DNA from: Yersinia thracica
Lineage (GTDB): Bacteria; Pseudomonadota; Gammaproteobacteria; Enterobacterales; Enterobacteriaceae
Assembly (NCBI RefSeq): GCF_902170565.1
Contig: NZ_CABHXX010000100.1
Span: 1-55,343, forward strand
Length of the DNA: 55,343 nucleotides
Reading direction: 5' to 3'
Made by a program: the position numbers and the translations under genes. The notes under the pieces are model-generated. The model was not told the origin of the DNA. It saw only the letters and a list, made by a program, of their open reading frames with translations, and did not search any database. This document shows positions 38,445-47,798 of the stretch, in pieces (position 1 is the stretch's first letter; each line of letters begins with the position of its first letter).

Positions 38445-39770
38445 TTATAAATCTGCCAGCAGAATCTTTGAGCGGCGTTGATAGTTATACAATTCTTGCT
38501 TCTGAATCGGTAACACATCAACTTCGGCGGGAGTAAAACCGCGCTCTTGGAACCAGTGAATACTGCGGGTAGTTAACACAAACAGCTTTTTAAGGCCCAT
38601 TTGCCGCGCCTGATTGGCGACCCGTTTTAACAGCATTTCCCCTCGGGATGAACTGCGATAATCCGGATGTACTGCGACACAGGCCATTTCACCGATTTGT
38701 TCTTCGGGGAAGGGATAAAGCGCGGCGCAGGCGATGGTCAAATTATCCCGCTCGATAATGGTGAACTTGTCTATCTCCATTTCAAGCTGCTCGCGTGAAC
38801 GGCGCACCAAAATGCCTTGTTGCTCCAGCGGGCGAATCAGCTCCAATATGCCGCCAATATCATTAATGGTGGCGCGACGAACTTGTTCCGCACTCTCCAT
38901 CACAATCTGAGTACCGATACCATCACGGGAGAACAGTTCTTGTACCAGCGCCCCATCTTCCTGATAACTCAGTAAATGGCTGCGGCGCACTCCACTGCGG
39001 CAAGCTTTCACTGCTCCACGCAGAAAACGCACCGTCCCCGAGTTGTAATCACCCTCTTGCTCCAGATCTTCAATCCGTTTTTGTGCATCATTCGGGAACA
39101 GCTCTGAAATAATATTGCCTTCGTTATCTGTCACCCCTTGAGATGAGCAGAAACCAATCATTTTTTCAGCTTTCAGTTTGATAGCTAGCTGAGTCGCCAC
39201 TTCTTCCGAGGTCAGATTAAAGCTCTCGCCGGTTACTGACACTGCAACTGGACCTAGCAACACAATAGCGCCATTGTCTAATTGGCGATGAATCGCTTCT
39301 TCATCGATGCGGCGGATACGGCCGCTGTGGCAATAATCTATACCATCATCGACACCCAAGGGCTGAGCAATAATAAAGTTGCCGCTGACCACATTGATAT
39401 GCGCGCCCTGGAGCGGGGTATTATTCAAACTCATTGATAATCTTGCGGTGATATCCAATTGCAATAAACCCGCCGCCTGCTTGACCATTTCTAACGTCCG
39501 GGCATCAGTGACTCGGGTATGCTTGTGATAAATAGGTTCGTAGTGATGCTGTGCCAGATTGTTGTCGATTTGTGGACGAGCGCCATATACCACAACCAGC
39601 CTGATCCCAAGGCTATGCAATAAGCCTATATCGTTAACGATACTAGAAAAGTTTTCATGCTCAATCGCCTCGCCACCGAGCATGACAACAAATGTCTTGC
39701 CGCGGTGCGCATTGATATAGGGAACTGAGTGACGAAATCCCTGGACCAGTTCTGTACTACGTTCCTTCAC
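38445..39770 (-). CDS. argA: N-acetylglutamate synthase
   Basis: 441 aa: N-terminal amino-acid-kinase-like domain (binding the feedback inhibitor arginine) up to about residue 290, then a C-terminal GNAT acetyltransferase domain with [20 protein letters not shown] as the acetyl-CoA loop. It makes N-acetyl-L-glutamate from glutamate and acetyl-CoA, the first step of arginine synthesis. Two ARG boxes stand just upstream, so ArgR repression is expected. Confidence 0.96.
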   Translation of the reverse strand: MKERSTELVQGFRHSVPYINAHRGKTFVVMLGGEAIEHENFSSIVNDIGLLHSLGIRLVVVYGARPQIDNNLAQHHYEPIYHKHTRVTDARTLEMVKQAAGLLQLDITARLSMSLNNTPLQGAHINVVSGNFIIAQPLGVDDGIDYCHSGRIRRIDEEAIHRQLDNGAIVLLGPVAVSVTGESFNLTSEEVATQLAIKLKAEKMIGFCSSQGVTDNEGNIISELFPNDAQKRIEDLEQEGDYNSGTVRFLRGAVKACRSGVRRSHLLSYQEDGALVQELFSRDGIGTQIVMESAEQVRRATINDIGGILELIRPLEQQGILVRRSREQLEMEIDKFTIIERDNLTIACAALYPFPEEQIGEMACVAVHPDYRSSSRGEMLLKRVANQARQMGLKKLFVLTTRSIHWFQERGFTPAEVDVLPIQKQELYNYQRRSKILLADL

Positions 39771-39781
39771 GGCAGATCCTC

Positions 39782-39820
39782 TTTGAATTTTTATTCGGTA
39801 TTTTTGTATTTTTATTCTTT
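39782..39820. promoter_or_regulatory. ArgR operator: pair of ARG boxes upstream of argA
   Basis: TTTGAATTTTTATTCGGT at 39782-39799 matches the 18-bp ARG consensus (TGAAT, four A/T, ATTC). A second box TTTGTATTTTTATTCTTT lies at 39803-39820, exactly 3 bp away, the standard spacing for one ArgR hexamer. They begin 12 bp upstream of the argA start codon. Boxes and spacing are seen; binding is inferred from the well-known arginine regulon. Confidence 0.88.
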
Positions 39821-40004
39821 TTTGACCAAGATGGCAAGCAAGAAATTGCTATTAAATGCATATGTATGGCGTATCTGTATTAATAAGTTGAATCACATAA
39901 AAATGTTTTTCTAATGACAGCATGGGATCGATTCGTTAAAGTTTTTCCTCGTGAGTTTTTTTGTTCTATTTTTATTCATATTTTGGTCGTTACTTTGGAG
40001 TTAC

Positions 40005-41255
40005 ATGGCAGATTCAAATCATAATTCTGGGCGTCGCCGTCTACTACACGGTGCTGCTGCAGCCTGGCTACTGAGTGTCAGCCGGGTTGGATTTGCTGCT
40101 TCTTCACATATTATTGCCGTCAGGATTTGGCCCTCTTCAACCTATACTCGGGTAACGCTGGAATCCAATACACCGCTTAAGTATCGTCAATTTGCGTTGA
40201 CGAATCCGGACCGGATTGTGGTTGATATTGAAGGCGTACATCTCAATAGCGTACTAAAAGAGATTACCAAGCAAGTTCAGTCTGGTGACCCTTACCTCAA
40301 GCAGGCGCGGGTAGGGCAGTTTGATAAAAATACTGTTCGGCTGGTTTTGGAGTTGAAGCAAAGTATTAGCCCACAACTTTTTACTCTTAAACCTTTTGCT
40401 GAGTTTAGGAATCGCTTGGTGGTGGATCTTTATCCGCAAGAAGGGAAAACCTCGGCTGAAGATGATCCGTTGCTGGCACTATTAGAAGATTACAATAAAG
40501 GCAATGTGGAGCGCACTTTACCTGTGGAAGCACCCAAAGCCGGTAAAGCTGGGCGAGATAGGCCGATTGTTATCATGTTGGATCCAGGGCACGGCGGGGA
40601 AGATCCTGGGGCTATTGGCCGTAATAAAACTCGAGAGAAAGATATTGTGCTGCAAATTGCCCGTCGATTGCAGGCTTTAATCAAGAAAGAATCGAATATG
40701 CGGGTATTTATGACTCGCAATGAAGATGTCTTTATTCCTTTGAAAGTGCGGGTAGCTAAAGCCCGTAAGCTTCGTGCGGATTTATTCATTTCGATCCATG
40801 CCGATGCCTTTACCAGCCAGGCCGCTAGAGGCTCCTCTGTCTTTGCGCTATCAACCAAAGGAGCAACCAGTACCGCTGCGCGTTTCTTGGCACAAACACA
40901 GAATGAGTCAGACCAGATTGGCGGGGTCAGCAAGAGTGGTGATCGCTATCTCGACCATACCATGATTGATTTACTGCAAACGGCGACTATCAATGACAGC
41001 CTGAAATTTGGTAAAGAAGTGCTGAATCGTATGGGGAAAATTAATAAACTCCACAAAAACCGTGTTGATCAAGCGGGCTTTGCCGTCTTGAAAGCGCCTG
41101 ATATTCCATCAATTTTGGTGGAAACGGCATTTATCAGTAATTTGGAAGAAGAGAGAAAGTTGCGAACCAGCCATTTTCAGCAGCAAGTGGCTGAATCCAT
41201 CTTTGCCGGTATCAAAGCTTATTTTGCTAATGGTGGGGCGATGGCCCGACTTTAA
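40005..41255 (+). CDS. amiC: N-acetylmuramoyl-L-alanine amidase AmiC
   Basis: 416 aa from the ATG at 40005, chosen because it has a TTGGAG ribosome binding site and puts a twin-arginine signal at the N-terminus ([16 protein letters not shown], then GFAAS cleavage). An AMIN domain (about 35-140) targets the septum. The Amidase_3 domain has zinc ligands in [11 protein letters not shown], the Glu of TREKD, ISIHADA and catalytic Glu in LVETAFIS. It cleaves septal peptidoglycan for daughter-cell separation and is normally activated by NlpD. The frame is open 18 codons further upstream, but that part is hydrophobic and lacks a ribosome site. Confidence 0.95.
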   Translation: MADSNHNSGRRRLLHGAAAAWLLSVSRVGFAASSHIIAVRIWPSSTYTRVTLESNTPLKYRQFALTNPDRIVVDIEGVHLNSVLKEITKQVQSGDPYLKQARVGQFDKNTVRLVLELKQSISPQLFTLKPFAEFRNRLVVDLYPQEGKTSAEDDPLLALLEDYNKGNVERTLPVEAPKAGKAGRDRPIVIMLDPGHGGEDPGAIGRNKTREKDIVLQIARRLQALIKKESNMRVFMTRNEDVFIPLKVRVAKARKLRADLFISIHADAFTSQAARGSSVFALSTKGATSTAARFLAQTQNESDQIGGVSKSGDRYLDHTMIDLLQTATINDSLKFGKEVLNRMGKINKLHKNRVDQAGFAVLKAPDIPSILVETAFISNLEEERKLRTSHFQQQVAESIFAGIKAYFANGGAMARL

Positions 41256-41280
41256 TGAATGGATGTTGCTATTAATTGAA

Positions 41281-41408
41281 ATATACCCTAAATAATTCGA
41301 GTTGCAGGAAGGCGGCAACTGAGATAATCCCGATGAGTTGACGTCAGTCAATGATTCGGGTTAACGAAAGCAGCCAACGCACATGCGGCTTGAAGTATGA
41401 CGGGTATA
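41281..41408. repeat. ERIC element (128 bp)
   Basis: It begins ATATACCCTAAATAATTCGA and ends AAGTATGACGGGTATA, with imperfect inverted ends, and its centre (AATCCCGATGAGTTGACGTC, then AGTCAATGATTCGGGTTAAC) matches the ERIC core targeted by standard ERIC primers. Length fits the 127-bp consensus. It lies 23 bp after amiC in the amiC-tRNA gap. The same central core occurs in reverse at 3744-3795. Confidence 0.9.
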
Positions 41409-41416
41409 AGCCAGAA

Positions 41417-41441
41417 ACAAAAAAACACCCTGGAGGGTGTC
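41417..41441 (-). terminator. Intrinsic terminator of the initiator tRNA gene
   Basis: On the minus strand ACACCCTCCAGGGTGT is followed by seven T, about 28 bp beyond the 3' CCA of the tRNA. Stem of six base pairs with a 4-base loop. Confidence 0.85.
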
Positions 41442-41468
41442 TGATGGCGATATGAAATGATTAAGAAT

Positions 41469-41545
<77 letters not shown>

Positions 41546-41558
41546 TCCGATTGAGCGC

Positions 41559-41586
41559 ACTATACTCTGGATGAGATCTGTTGCAA
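41559..41586 (-). promoter_or_regulatory. Promoter of the initiator tRNA gene
   Basis: On the minus strand TTGCAA (41586-41581) and TATAGT (41564-41559) are separated by 16 bp, and a GC-rich discriminator (GCGCTC) follows, as is typical of stable-RNA promoters under stringent control. Mature tRNA starts 13 bp downstream. Confidence 0.7.
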
Positions 41587-41764
41587 GTAGTTTTGCCACT
41601 TAATTAGGGTAAATAGGGTTTTTCGATTAATTTATCAACTATCTGTTTCCTTTTTCCCCACAATGGCGTCAGGGGATTTTTTTCTGCATGCTGATTCCTT
41701 TATCTATAGGCGTTTGTTATCGTTCGCCAGTAGATAAAATAAGTAAGAGAAGAGAAGGCGTGAA

Positions 41765-42931
41765 ATGACAAGTCGTTGGGGCAAATACCTACTGAGTGGA
41801 ATAATGATTGCTGTTTTGGCTGGTTGCCAATCTCGGCCAACCGATCGTGGGCAGCAATATAAAGATGGGCGTCTGGAGCATCCACTAGAGTTGGTGAATG
41901 AACCACACGCAACAGGTAAGCCAGTCAACGCCAAAGATTTTTCTGATCAGGTGAAAGTGATTAACCAATCTTCACCAGGTCTGTATAACCGCAACAGCAG
42001 CACCTTTAATGCAGTTGAAAACTGGATGTTAGCCGGGGCCGATACCAGTAAGCTAAGTCTGTTTGGTCTGAATGCCTATCAGATGGAAGGGGTGGATAAT
42101 TTCGGTAATGTACAATTTACCGGTTACTACACGCCGGTACTGCAAGCCCGCTATACACCGCAAGGCGAATTCCGCCATCCACTTTATCGTATGCCTGCTA
42201 AAGGAAAGCGCCGTCTACCCGATCGTGCGGCTATATATTCAGGCGCATTGGATAAAAATAATTTAATTATCGCGTACACCAATTCGCTGGTGGATAATTT
42301 TATGATGGAAGTGCAGGGGAGCGGCTATGTTGACTACGGTGATGGGCGGCCACTGACTTTCTTCGGCTATGCGGGTAAAAATGGGCATGCTTACCGCAGT
42401 ATCGGCAAAGTGCTGATTGACCGCGGTGAAGTCGCTAAAGCGGATATGTCGATGCAAGCCATCCGCCATTGGGCTGACACTCACAGCGAAGCTGAAGTCA
42501 GAGAGTTATTAGAGCAGAATCCGTCCTTTGTCTTCTTTAAACCGGAAATGTATGCGCCGGTGAAAGGAGCCAGTGCGGTTCCATTGATTGCTAAAGCTTC
42601 GGTCGCCTCTGACCGTTCACTGATTCCACCGGGCACTACACTGTTGGCGGAAGTTCCCTTATTGGATAATCAGGGAAAATTCACCGGCCAATATCAGATG
42701 CGCTTGATGGTGGCGCTGGATGTGGGTGGCGCAATTAAAGGCCAGCATTTTGATATCTATCAAGGGATTGGGCATGAAGCGGGTCAGGCCGCTGGTTTCT
42801 ACAACCATTATGGACGTGTTTGGGTGTTAAAAAATGCGCAAAGTAATGGGCCGCTATTTACCGCTTATCAAGGGGGGAAAACAACCCCTCCATCCGGCAA
42901 TGGTTCTTCTCTATTAGTGAAGAATCAGTAA
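41765..42931 (+). CDS. mltA: Membrane-bound lytic murein transglycosylase A
   Basis: 388 aa lipoprotein: signal ending in lipobox LAGC with Cys21. MltA domain in the middle (VQFTGYYTPVLQARY, VQGSGYVDYGDGR) and 3D domain at the C-terminus with the catalytic Asp in MVALDVGGAIKGQHFDIYQG. It cleaves the MurNAc-GlcNAc bond with anhydro-ring formation at the outer membrane inner face. An AGAAGG ribosome site precedes it. A strong hairpin follows. Confidence 0.96.
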   Translation: MTSRWGKYLLSGIMIAVLAGCQSRPTDRGQQYKDGRLEHPLELVNEPHATGKPVNAKDFSDQVKVINQSSPGLYNRNSSTFNAVENWMLAGADTSKLSLFGLNAYQMEGVDNFGNVQFTGYYTPVLQARYTPQGEFRHPLYRMPAKGKRRLPDRAAIYSGALDKNNLIIAYTNSLVDNFMMEVQGSGYVDYGDGRPLTFFGYAGKNGHAYRSIGKVLIDRGEVAKADMSMQAIRHWADTHSEAEVRELLEQNPSFVFFKPEMYAPVKGASAVPLIAKASVASDRSLIPPGTTLLAEVPLLDNQGKFTGQYQMRLMVALDVGGAIKGQHFDIYQGIGHEAGQAAGFYNHYGRVWVLKNAQSNGPLFTAYQGGKTTPPSGNGSSLLVKNQ

Positions 42932-42968
42932 TCTAGTGGTGGCAGCGGTAAAACTCAAGATTTCTCAG

Positions 42969-42990
42969 GCGGCCAATTGGCCGCTTTTGT
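42969..42990 (+). terminator. Intrinsic terminator after mltA
   Basis: GCGGCCAATTGGCCGC (42969-42984) is a perfect palindrome with a compact loop, followed by TTTTGT. It is located 38 bp after the mltA stop and before tcdA. Confidence 0.8.
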
Positions 42991-43045
42991 ATTCGTATTA
43001 TTTTTCCAGGTTATAAAGGTAATAAGTTATGAAGGTAACAAGTCT

Positions 43046-43855
43046 ATGAGCACCACCTATTCAGAAGCTTACCAACAGCGCTTTGGTGGTATTGCTCGCC
43101 TTTATGGGCAGCAGGCACTCACACTTTTTTCGCAGGCGCATATTTGTGTCATCGGTATTGGTGGCGTGGGTTCATGGGCGGCTGAAGCACTGGCGCGTAC
43201 TGGGATTGGTGCGATTACATTAATTGATATGGATGATGTTTGCGTCACGAATACCAATCGCCAGATTCATGCTTTACGGAGCAATGTCGGACAGGCTAAA
43301 ACAGAAGTTATGGCTGAACGTATTCTGGCTATCAATCCTGAATGCAAAGTGACGTGTATTGATGATTTTATTACTGCGGATAATGTTGCGGAGCTTTTAG
43401 ATAAAAATTTTAGCTATGTTATTGATGCCATTGATAGTGTGCGCCCCAAAGCAGCACTGCTGTCTTATTGTCGTCGGTATAAAATCCCAGTGGTGGTGAC
43501 GGGCGGTGCTGGTGGACAGATCGATCCAACTCGCATTGAGGTAGTGGATTTGGCGAAAACGATTCAAGATCCTTTAGCCGCGAAGTTACGTGAAAGACTG
43601 AAAAATGATTTTAACGTGGTGAAAAATAGCAAAGGTAAATTGGGTATTGACTGTGTTTTCTCCAGTGAACCCTTAGTTTACCCGCAGAGTGATGGTTCGG
43701 TGTGTGCATCGCGCAGCACTGCTGAAGGGCCGAAAAAAATGGATTGCACTTCAGGTTTTGGCTCGGCCACCATGGTCACCGCGACTTTTGGTTTTGTTGC
43801 GGTGTCCCATGCATTGAAGAAAATGATGGCGAAAGCTGCCCGTCAGGGGCAATAG
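43046..43855 (+). CDS. tcdA: tRNA threonylcarbamoyladenosine dehydratase TcdA (CsdL)
   Basis: 269 aa from the ATG at 43046 (a longer in-frame start at 42977 runs into the mltA terminator). E1-like ThiF/MoeB fold: nucleotide loop GIGGVGSWAAEALARTGIG, DMDDVCVTNTNRQIHA, VIDAIDSVRPKAALL. It cyclises t6A37 of ANN-reading tRNAs to ct6A with ATP. In E. coli it cooperates with the CsdA-CsdE sulfur-transfer pair, whose genes are convergent and only 3 bp away here. Confidence 0.95.
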   Translation: MSTTYSEAYQQRFGGIARLYGQQALTLFSQAHICVIGIGGVGSWAAEALARTGIGAITLIDMDDVCVTNTNRQIHALRSNVGQAKTEVMAERILAINPECKVTCIDDFITADNVAELLDKNFSYVIDAIDSVRPKAALLSYCRRYKIPVVVTGGAGGQIDPTRIEVVDLAKTIQDPLAAKLRERLKNDFNVVKNSKGKLGIDCVFSSEPLVYPQSDGSVCASRSTAEGPKKMDCTSGFGSATMVTATFGFVAVSHALKKMMAKAARQGQ

Positions 43856-43858
43856 CTA

Positions 43859-44296
43859 TCATTGTGTATATTTAGCCGCGATCGCCAGCACACCCTGCGC
43901 CAGTGCTTGTAAACCGCTGGCGCGGGAGGTACTTAATTGCTGCCGTAACCCCAATTGGTCAAACAGTGCCAGGGGATCTTCTGCCAATATTTGCTGTGGC
44001 GTTTTACCTTCCACGGCGGTCAGAATAACAGCCAGCAACCCACGAACAATGCGCCCCTCGCTGTCACCGTAGAAATGTAAGCGCCCATCCGGTAAGCATT
44101 CATGCCCCAGCCACACCCGGTTTTCACATCCCGTCAATTCCAACTCATTTTGCTTTAATGATTCTGGCAATGGCGGGAGCTGCTTAGCCAGCAAAATTAA
44201 CTGGCGGTAGCGATCTTCCCACTGTTGATGAGCACTGAATGTCTCAAGCAGAGTAGCGGCAGTAATATCGTGACCAAAAGGGTGTGGAGCAATCAT
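43859..44296 (-). CDS. csdE: Sulfur acceptor protein CsdE
   Basis: 145 aa from the ATG at 44296; a further in-frame extension of 11 residues is possible but low-complexity. SufE-like fold; the sulfur-accepting cysteine is Cys57 in [13 protein letters not shown]. It takes persulfide from CsdA, the gene just upstream on the same strand, and raises its activity. It faces tcdA, its functional partner, tail to tail. Confidence 0.93.
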   Translation of the reverse strand: MIAPHPFGHDITAATLLETFSAHQQWEDRYRQLILLAKQLPPLPESLKQNELELTGCENRVWLGHECLPDGRLHFYGDSEGRIVRGLLAVILTAVEGKTPQQILAEDPLALFDQLGLRQQLSTSRASGLQALAQGVLAIAAKYTQ

Positions 44297-44339
44297 TATT
44301 TTTTTCTCTATTATTAGCGAAATTATCATCTACCAGTTG

Positions 44340-45545
44340 TTAATCTTGTAATAATTCCAGCGCATTGGCGATCGCTAAACACAGTGTTTCAACATCTTTT
44401 TCGGTATTGTAAGGCGCAAAAGAAGCACGCAAACTACCACTGACTCCTAGCGCCGCCATTAATGGTTGTGCGCAATGTTGGCCGGCGCGTAGCGCGATCC
44501 CTTGTTCTGCCAATAGCGTGACTAAATCGCTGTGGTGGACACCATCAAAAGTGAATGCAAGCAAGCTTGATTGCTGACAACGGAAGCTACGAAAACCCGG
44601 TAATTGAGCCAGCTTATTCTCCGCTAAAGTTGCCAATTTTTGGCTATAGATTTCGGCCTCGTCCAAATCAATCTGTTCCAGCCAACTCAGTACCGCCGAG
44701 AAACCAATCACACCCGCAATATTAGGTGTACCGGCTTCAAAGCGGTAAGGCACTTCATGGGGTATAAAACCGCCGAATGAGGCGTGGGTAAGCATTTTAC
44801 CGCCGCCTTGCCAGGCGGGCATTTCTTTCAGCAGTTCAGATTTGCCATACAGCACGCCAATGCCAGTTGGCCCATATAACTTGTGAGCAGAAAAAGCATA
44901 AAAATCAATATCAAGTGCTTGAACATCTGCCGGACTATGAACAATTCCTTGTGCGCCATCGACCATCACGATGCAGTCATGTTGATGGGCGAGTTCAATG
45001 GCTTCTGCTAATTGCGGGCTACCACCTGTCACATTAGACATCTGACCTAGCGCCAATATGCGGGTTTTATTGCTGAATAACTGCGGTAATAGTTGTAAGT
45101 CGGGCAGGTGGTCGAGGCCGATGGGTAACTTAATGATTCTGGCACCCGTTTGTTCGGCAACCATAAGCCAGGGTATTAAGTTGGCATGATGTTCTGCTTC
45201 GCTGACAATAATCTCATCCCCAATCTGTAGGCGAGGGCGAGCATAACTTTGCGCTACCAGATTAATGGCTTCGGTTGTGCCGCGTGTCCAAACAATATTT
45301 TCTGCGTCCGGCGCATTAATAAAGTCAGCTACCTGCTGGCGGGTTTCTTCAAAACGAGCGGTCAATGACAATGCAGATTGATGTTGGCTGCGATGCACTG
45401 TCGCGGAATCCTGCTGATAAAACAACTGGGTAGCTTCAATCATGGCGCGCGGTTTCAGGGCCGTTGCTGCACTGTCCAGATAGATTATTTCATCGTTAAT
45501 TGCCGGGAATTCCTGGCGAAAATCTGTTGGATTAAAAGACTTCAT
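44340..45545 (-). CDS. csdA: Cysteine desulfurase CsdA
   Basis: 401 aa from the ATG at 45545 (MKSFNPTDFRQEFP), the length of E. coli CsdA; the frame is open 28 codons further up without support. PLP-dependent class V fold: VSEAEHHANLIPW, MVDGAQG, and the PLP lysine in FSAHKLYGPTG. The catalytic Cys is in LRAGQHCAQPL. It removes sulfur from cysteine and passes it to CsdE. The csdA-csdE gap is 43 bp, so they are an operon. Confidence 0.95.
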   Translation of the reverse strand: MKSFNPTDFRQEFPAINDEIIYLDSAATALKPRAMIEATQLFYQQDSATVHRSQHQSALSLTARFEETRQQVADFINAPDAENIVWTRGTTEAINLVAQSYARPRLQIGDEIIVSEAEHHANLIPWLMVAEQTGARIIKLPIGLDHLPDLQLLPQLFSNKTRILALGQMSNVTGGSPQLAEAIELAHQHDCIVMVDGAQGIVHSPADVQALDIDFYAFSAHKLYGPTGIGVLYGKSELLKEMPAWQGGGKMLTHASFGGFIPHEVPYRFEAGTPNIAGVIGFSAVLSWLEQIDLDEAEIYSQKLATLAENKLAQLPGFRSFRCQQSSLLAFTFDGVHHSDLVTLLAEQGIALRAGQHCAQPLMAALGVSGSLRASFAPYNTEKDVETLCLAIANALELLQD

Positions 45546-45727
45546 TCTGTTGTTCGTATCCTTTAGGTCACTTCGGAACTGTCTCATTTTAGCCACAATT
45601 AGCCGACTAATGGCCCTGATGGCTGGCAATATGACTCAAGAGGGTTATGCTAAATAGTAACGGACATAACCATTTGTCTGGTAATGGAAACGGTTTTTTT
45701 AGCATTTTAATCTGCAAGGAGTCACCC

Positions 45728-45949
45728 ATGAAAAAGACAGCTGCCGTAATTTCTGCACTTATGCTCACTTTTACCTTAGCAGCCTGTTCAAGCAACTATG
45801 TTATGCACACTAATGATGGTCGCACTATCGTTGCTGATGGTAAACCTAAAGTAGATGATGACACTGGGATGATAAGCTACACCGATGCCAATGGCACCGA
45901 ACAGCAAATTAATCGCTCAGAAGTCAAAGAAATGGCTGAGGGCAAATAG
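45728..45949 (+). CDS. ygdI: YgdI/YgdR-family small lipoprotein
   Basis: 73 aa from the ATG at 45728, preceded by AAGGAG; an in-frame ATG at 45647 is not supported. Signal peptide with lipobox LAAC (Cys20), followed by SSNYVMHTNDGRTIVADGKP, the SH3-like DUF903 fold of E. coli YgdI and YgdR. Function is unknown; Lgt (in this window) would lipidate it. Divergent from csdA as in E. coli. Confidence 0.92.
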   Translation: MKKTAAVISALMLTFTLAACSSNYVMHTNDGRTIVADGKPKVDDDTGMISYTDANGTEQQINRSEVKEMAEGK

Positions 45950-46047
45950 CTAAGCCGCTAAGTTATTTTCGACAAAAACCTGATATGTCCTGGGATCCTC
46001 TGCAACAACTTAAATTTAAGCTTAACTCTGTGCAATACAAAGTGGCG

Positions 46048-46085
46048 CTTACATTTAGGTTATTAACTTACATTTAGGTTATTAA
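46048..46085 (+). repeat. Perfect 19-bp tandem duplication
   Basis: CTTACATTTAGGTTATTAA occurs twice head to tail (46048-46066, 46067-46085) in the ygdI-gcvB gap. It lies outside the GcvB RNA, beyond its terminator. Probably a slippage or recent duplication event. Confidence 0.9.
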
Positions 46086-46111
46086 AAAGAAGTCAGTGCT
46101 GGGAATAGGGC

Positions 46112-46315
46112 AAAAAAAAGCACCGCAAAAATTGCGGTGCTGCATAAAATCACTATGGACAGACAGGGTAAATGTACAGGAAGTGAAAAAAAACAGTAGC
46201 TTAGCTACTATGTCTGGCACACCAGACCATTTGCAAACACAACATCACAACCACAAAGCCAAAAGCAATTCAATACCTGGATACTAAATCTACTTTTCGT
46301 TCCGGCTTGGGAAGT
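46112..46315 (-). ncRNA. gcvB: GcvB small RNA
   Basis: About 204 nt, divergent from gcvA. Conserved blocks are present when read on the minus strand: 5' ACTTCC-AAGCCGGAACGAAAAGT, the G/U-rich R1 seed (TGTGGTTGTGATGTTGTGTT), the hairpin TAGTAGCTAAGCTAC, TTCACTTCCTGTACATTTAC with the second seed, and the terminator GCACCGCAATTTTTGCGGTGC plus eight T. GcvB represses many amino-acid and peptide transporter mRNAs (dppA, oppA). Seed R1 is slightly shorter than in E. coli. Confidence 0.97.
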
Positions 46316-46321
46316 GCCGTC

Positions 46322-46350
46322 ACTATAGGTATTTGCTGGCGCATCATCAA
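46322..46350 (-). promoter_or_regulatory. gcvB promoter
   Basis: On the minus strand TTGATG (46350-46345) and TATAGT (46327-46322) are 17 bp apart, and the RNA starts 7 bases after the -10. GcvA, encoded divergently, activates gcvB in E. coli and probably binds in 46351-46440. On the + strand TATAAT at 46360-46365 is a likely -10 for gcvA. Confidence 0.75.
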
Positions 46351-46442
46351 CGGACAATTTATAATGTCTCGGATTATAAAAACTAATAAGTAAACAAAGG
46401 GTTTCACCTGAAGGTGAGCCGTTATAAAAAAGTATCCAATTC

Positions 46443-47360
46443 ATGTCAAAACGATTACCACCACTGAATGCCTTGCGGGTCTTTGATGCGGCCGCGCGTC
46501 ACCTGAGTTTTACTAAAGCTGCTGATGAATTATTTGTCACACAAGCGGCGGTTAGTCACCAGATAAAGTCACTGGAGGATTTCCTCGGGCTAAAACTGTT
46601 TCGTCGGCGTAACCGCTCTTTGCTGTTGACAGAGGAAGGACAGGGTTATTACCTCGACATCAAAGAGATTTTCACCTCCATCAATGAAGCCACTCGCAAA
46701 TTACAGGCACGTAGCGCCAAAGGTGCTCTGACTGTCAGTCTTCCCCCTAGTTTTGCTATTCAATGGTTGGTTCCCCGCCTTTCTGGATTCAATGCCGCTT
46801 ATCCGGGCATTGATGTCAGGATCCAAGCGGTGGATCGGGAAGAGGACAAACTGGCTGATGATGTAGATGTGGCGATATTTTATGGTCGGGGAAATTGGAC
46901 CGGTTTGCGCACTGAACGTCTGTATGCCGAATTCTTGCTTCCTGTTTGTGCGCCTGGCCTGTTAATGGGCGATAATGGATTAAAAGTACCAGCAGATCTG
47001 GCTAATCATACCTTGTTGCATGATACTTCCCGCCGAGATTGGATGGCGTATACCCGTCAATTGGGTGTACCGCAGATTAATGTGCAGCAAGGCCCAATAT
47101 TTAGTCACAGTGTGATGGTGGTTCAGGCCGCTGTTCATGGCCAAGGTATTGCGCTAGTGAATAATGTTATGGCGCAATCTGAGATTGAAGCCGGGCGGTT
47201 GGTGTGCCCGTTTAGTGAAGTGCTGGTAAGTAAAAATGCTTTTTATCTGGTTTGTCATGACAGTCAGGCAGAACTGGGTAAAATAGCCGCCTTTCGTCAG
47301 TGGATACTGGCAAGAGCAGCTAGCGAACAGGAAAAGCTCCGTTTTCGCTACGACAACTAA
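46443..47360 (+). CDS. gcvA: GcvA, LysR-type regulator of the glycine cleavage system
   Basis: 305 aa. Helix-turn-helix region SFTKAADELFVTQAAVSHQI (residues 22-41) and a full effector domain. GcvA senses glycine/purines, activating gcvTHP and gcvB. The E. coli protein has the same length and start (MSKRLPPLNALRVFDAAARH). The divergent gcvB is decisive for the identification. Confidence 0.96.
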   Translation: MSKRLPPLNALRVFDAAARHLSFTKAADELFVTQAAVSHQIKSLEDFLGLKLFRRRNRSLLLTEEGQGYYLDIKEIFTSINEATRKLQARSAKGALTVSLPPSFAIQWLVPRLSGFNAAYPGIDVRIQAVDREEDKLADDVDVAIFYGRGNWTGLRTERLYAEFLLPVCAPGLLMGDNGLKVPADLANHTLLHDTSRRDWMAYTRQLGVPQINVQQGPIFSHSVMVVQAAVHGQGIALVNNVMAQSEIEAGRLVCPFSEVLVSKNAFYLVCHDSQAELGKIAAFRQWILARAASEQEKLRFRYDN

Positions 47361-47396
47361 TTTTAATTATTACCAGACAATATTAATTTAAGGTTA

Positions 47397-47798
47397 ATGA
47401 CGATGAATGGTCGTTTAATGCTGATATTTGCCGCGCTGAGCGGTTTTTTCTATGTTGCTTTCGGTGCCTTTGGGGCTCATGTATTGAGTGCCTCTTTGGG
47501 GGCGAATGAAATGGCTTGGATTCATACCGGGCTGGAGTATCAGGGGTTCCATACATTGGCTATCCTGGCACTCGCGGTTGCAATGCAACGGCAGATTAGT
47601 ATTTGGTTTTACTGGAGTGGAGCCTTGTTAGCGCTCGGAACGCTACTCTTTAGTGGCAGTTTATACTGCCTGGCTCTATCACACCTGAAACTGTGGGTAT
47701 ATATCACGCCAGTGGGCGGAGTATGTTTTCTGGCGGGATGGATTTTGATGTTGATTGGCGCGCTGCGTCTAAGAAAAAGGGCAGAACGCCATGAATAA
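47397..47798 (+). CDS. ygdD: DUF423 inner-membrane protein YgdD
   Basis: 133 aa with four hydrophobic segments; the family pattern [12 protein letters not shown] and [13 protein letters not shown] is clear. Starts at ATG 47397 or the second ATG at 47403. Function unknown. It overlaps rlmM by 8 bp, a coupling also found in E. coli. Confidence 0.92.
   Translation: MTMNGRLMLIFAALSGFFYVAFGAFGAHVLSASLGANEMAWIHTGLEYQGFHTLAILALAVAMQRQISIWFYWSGALLALGTLLFSGSLYCLALSHLKLWVYITPVGGVCFLAGWILMLIGALRLRKRAERHE

Noticed and set aside
46208-46444. 78-codon frame on the minus strand covering gcvB
   Set aside because: Explained by the GcvB RNA; no coding signals.
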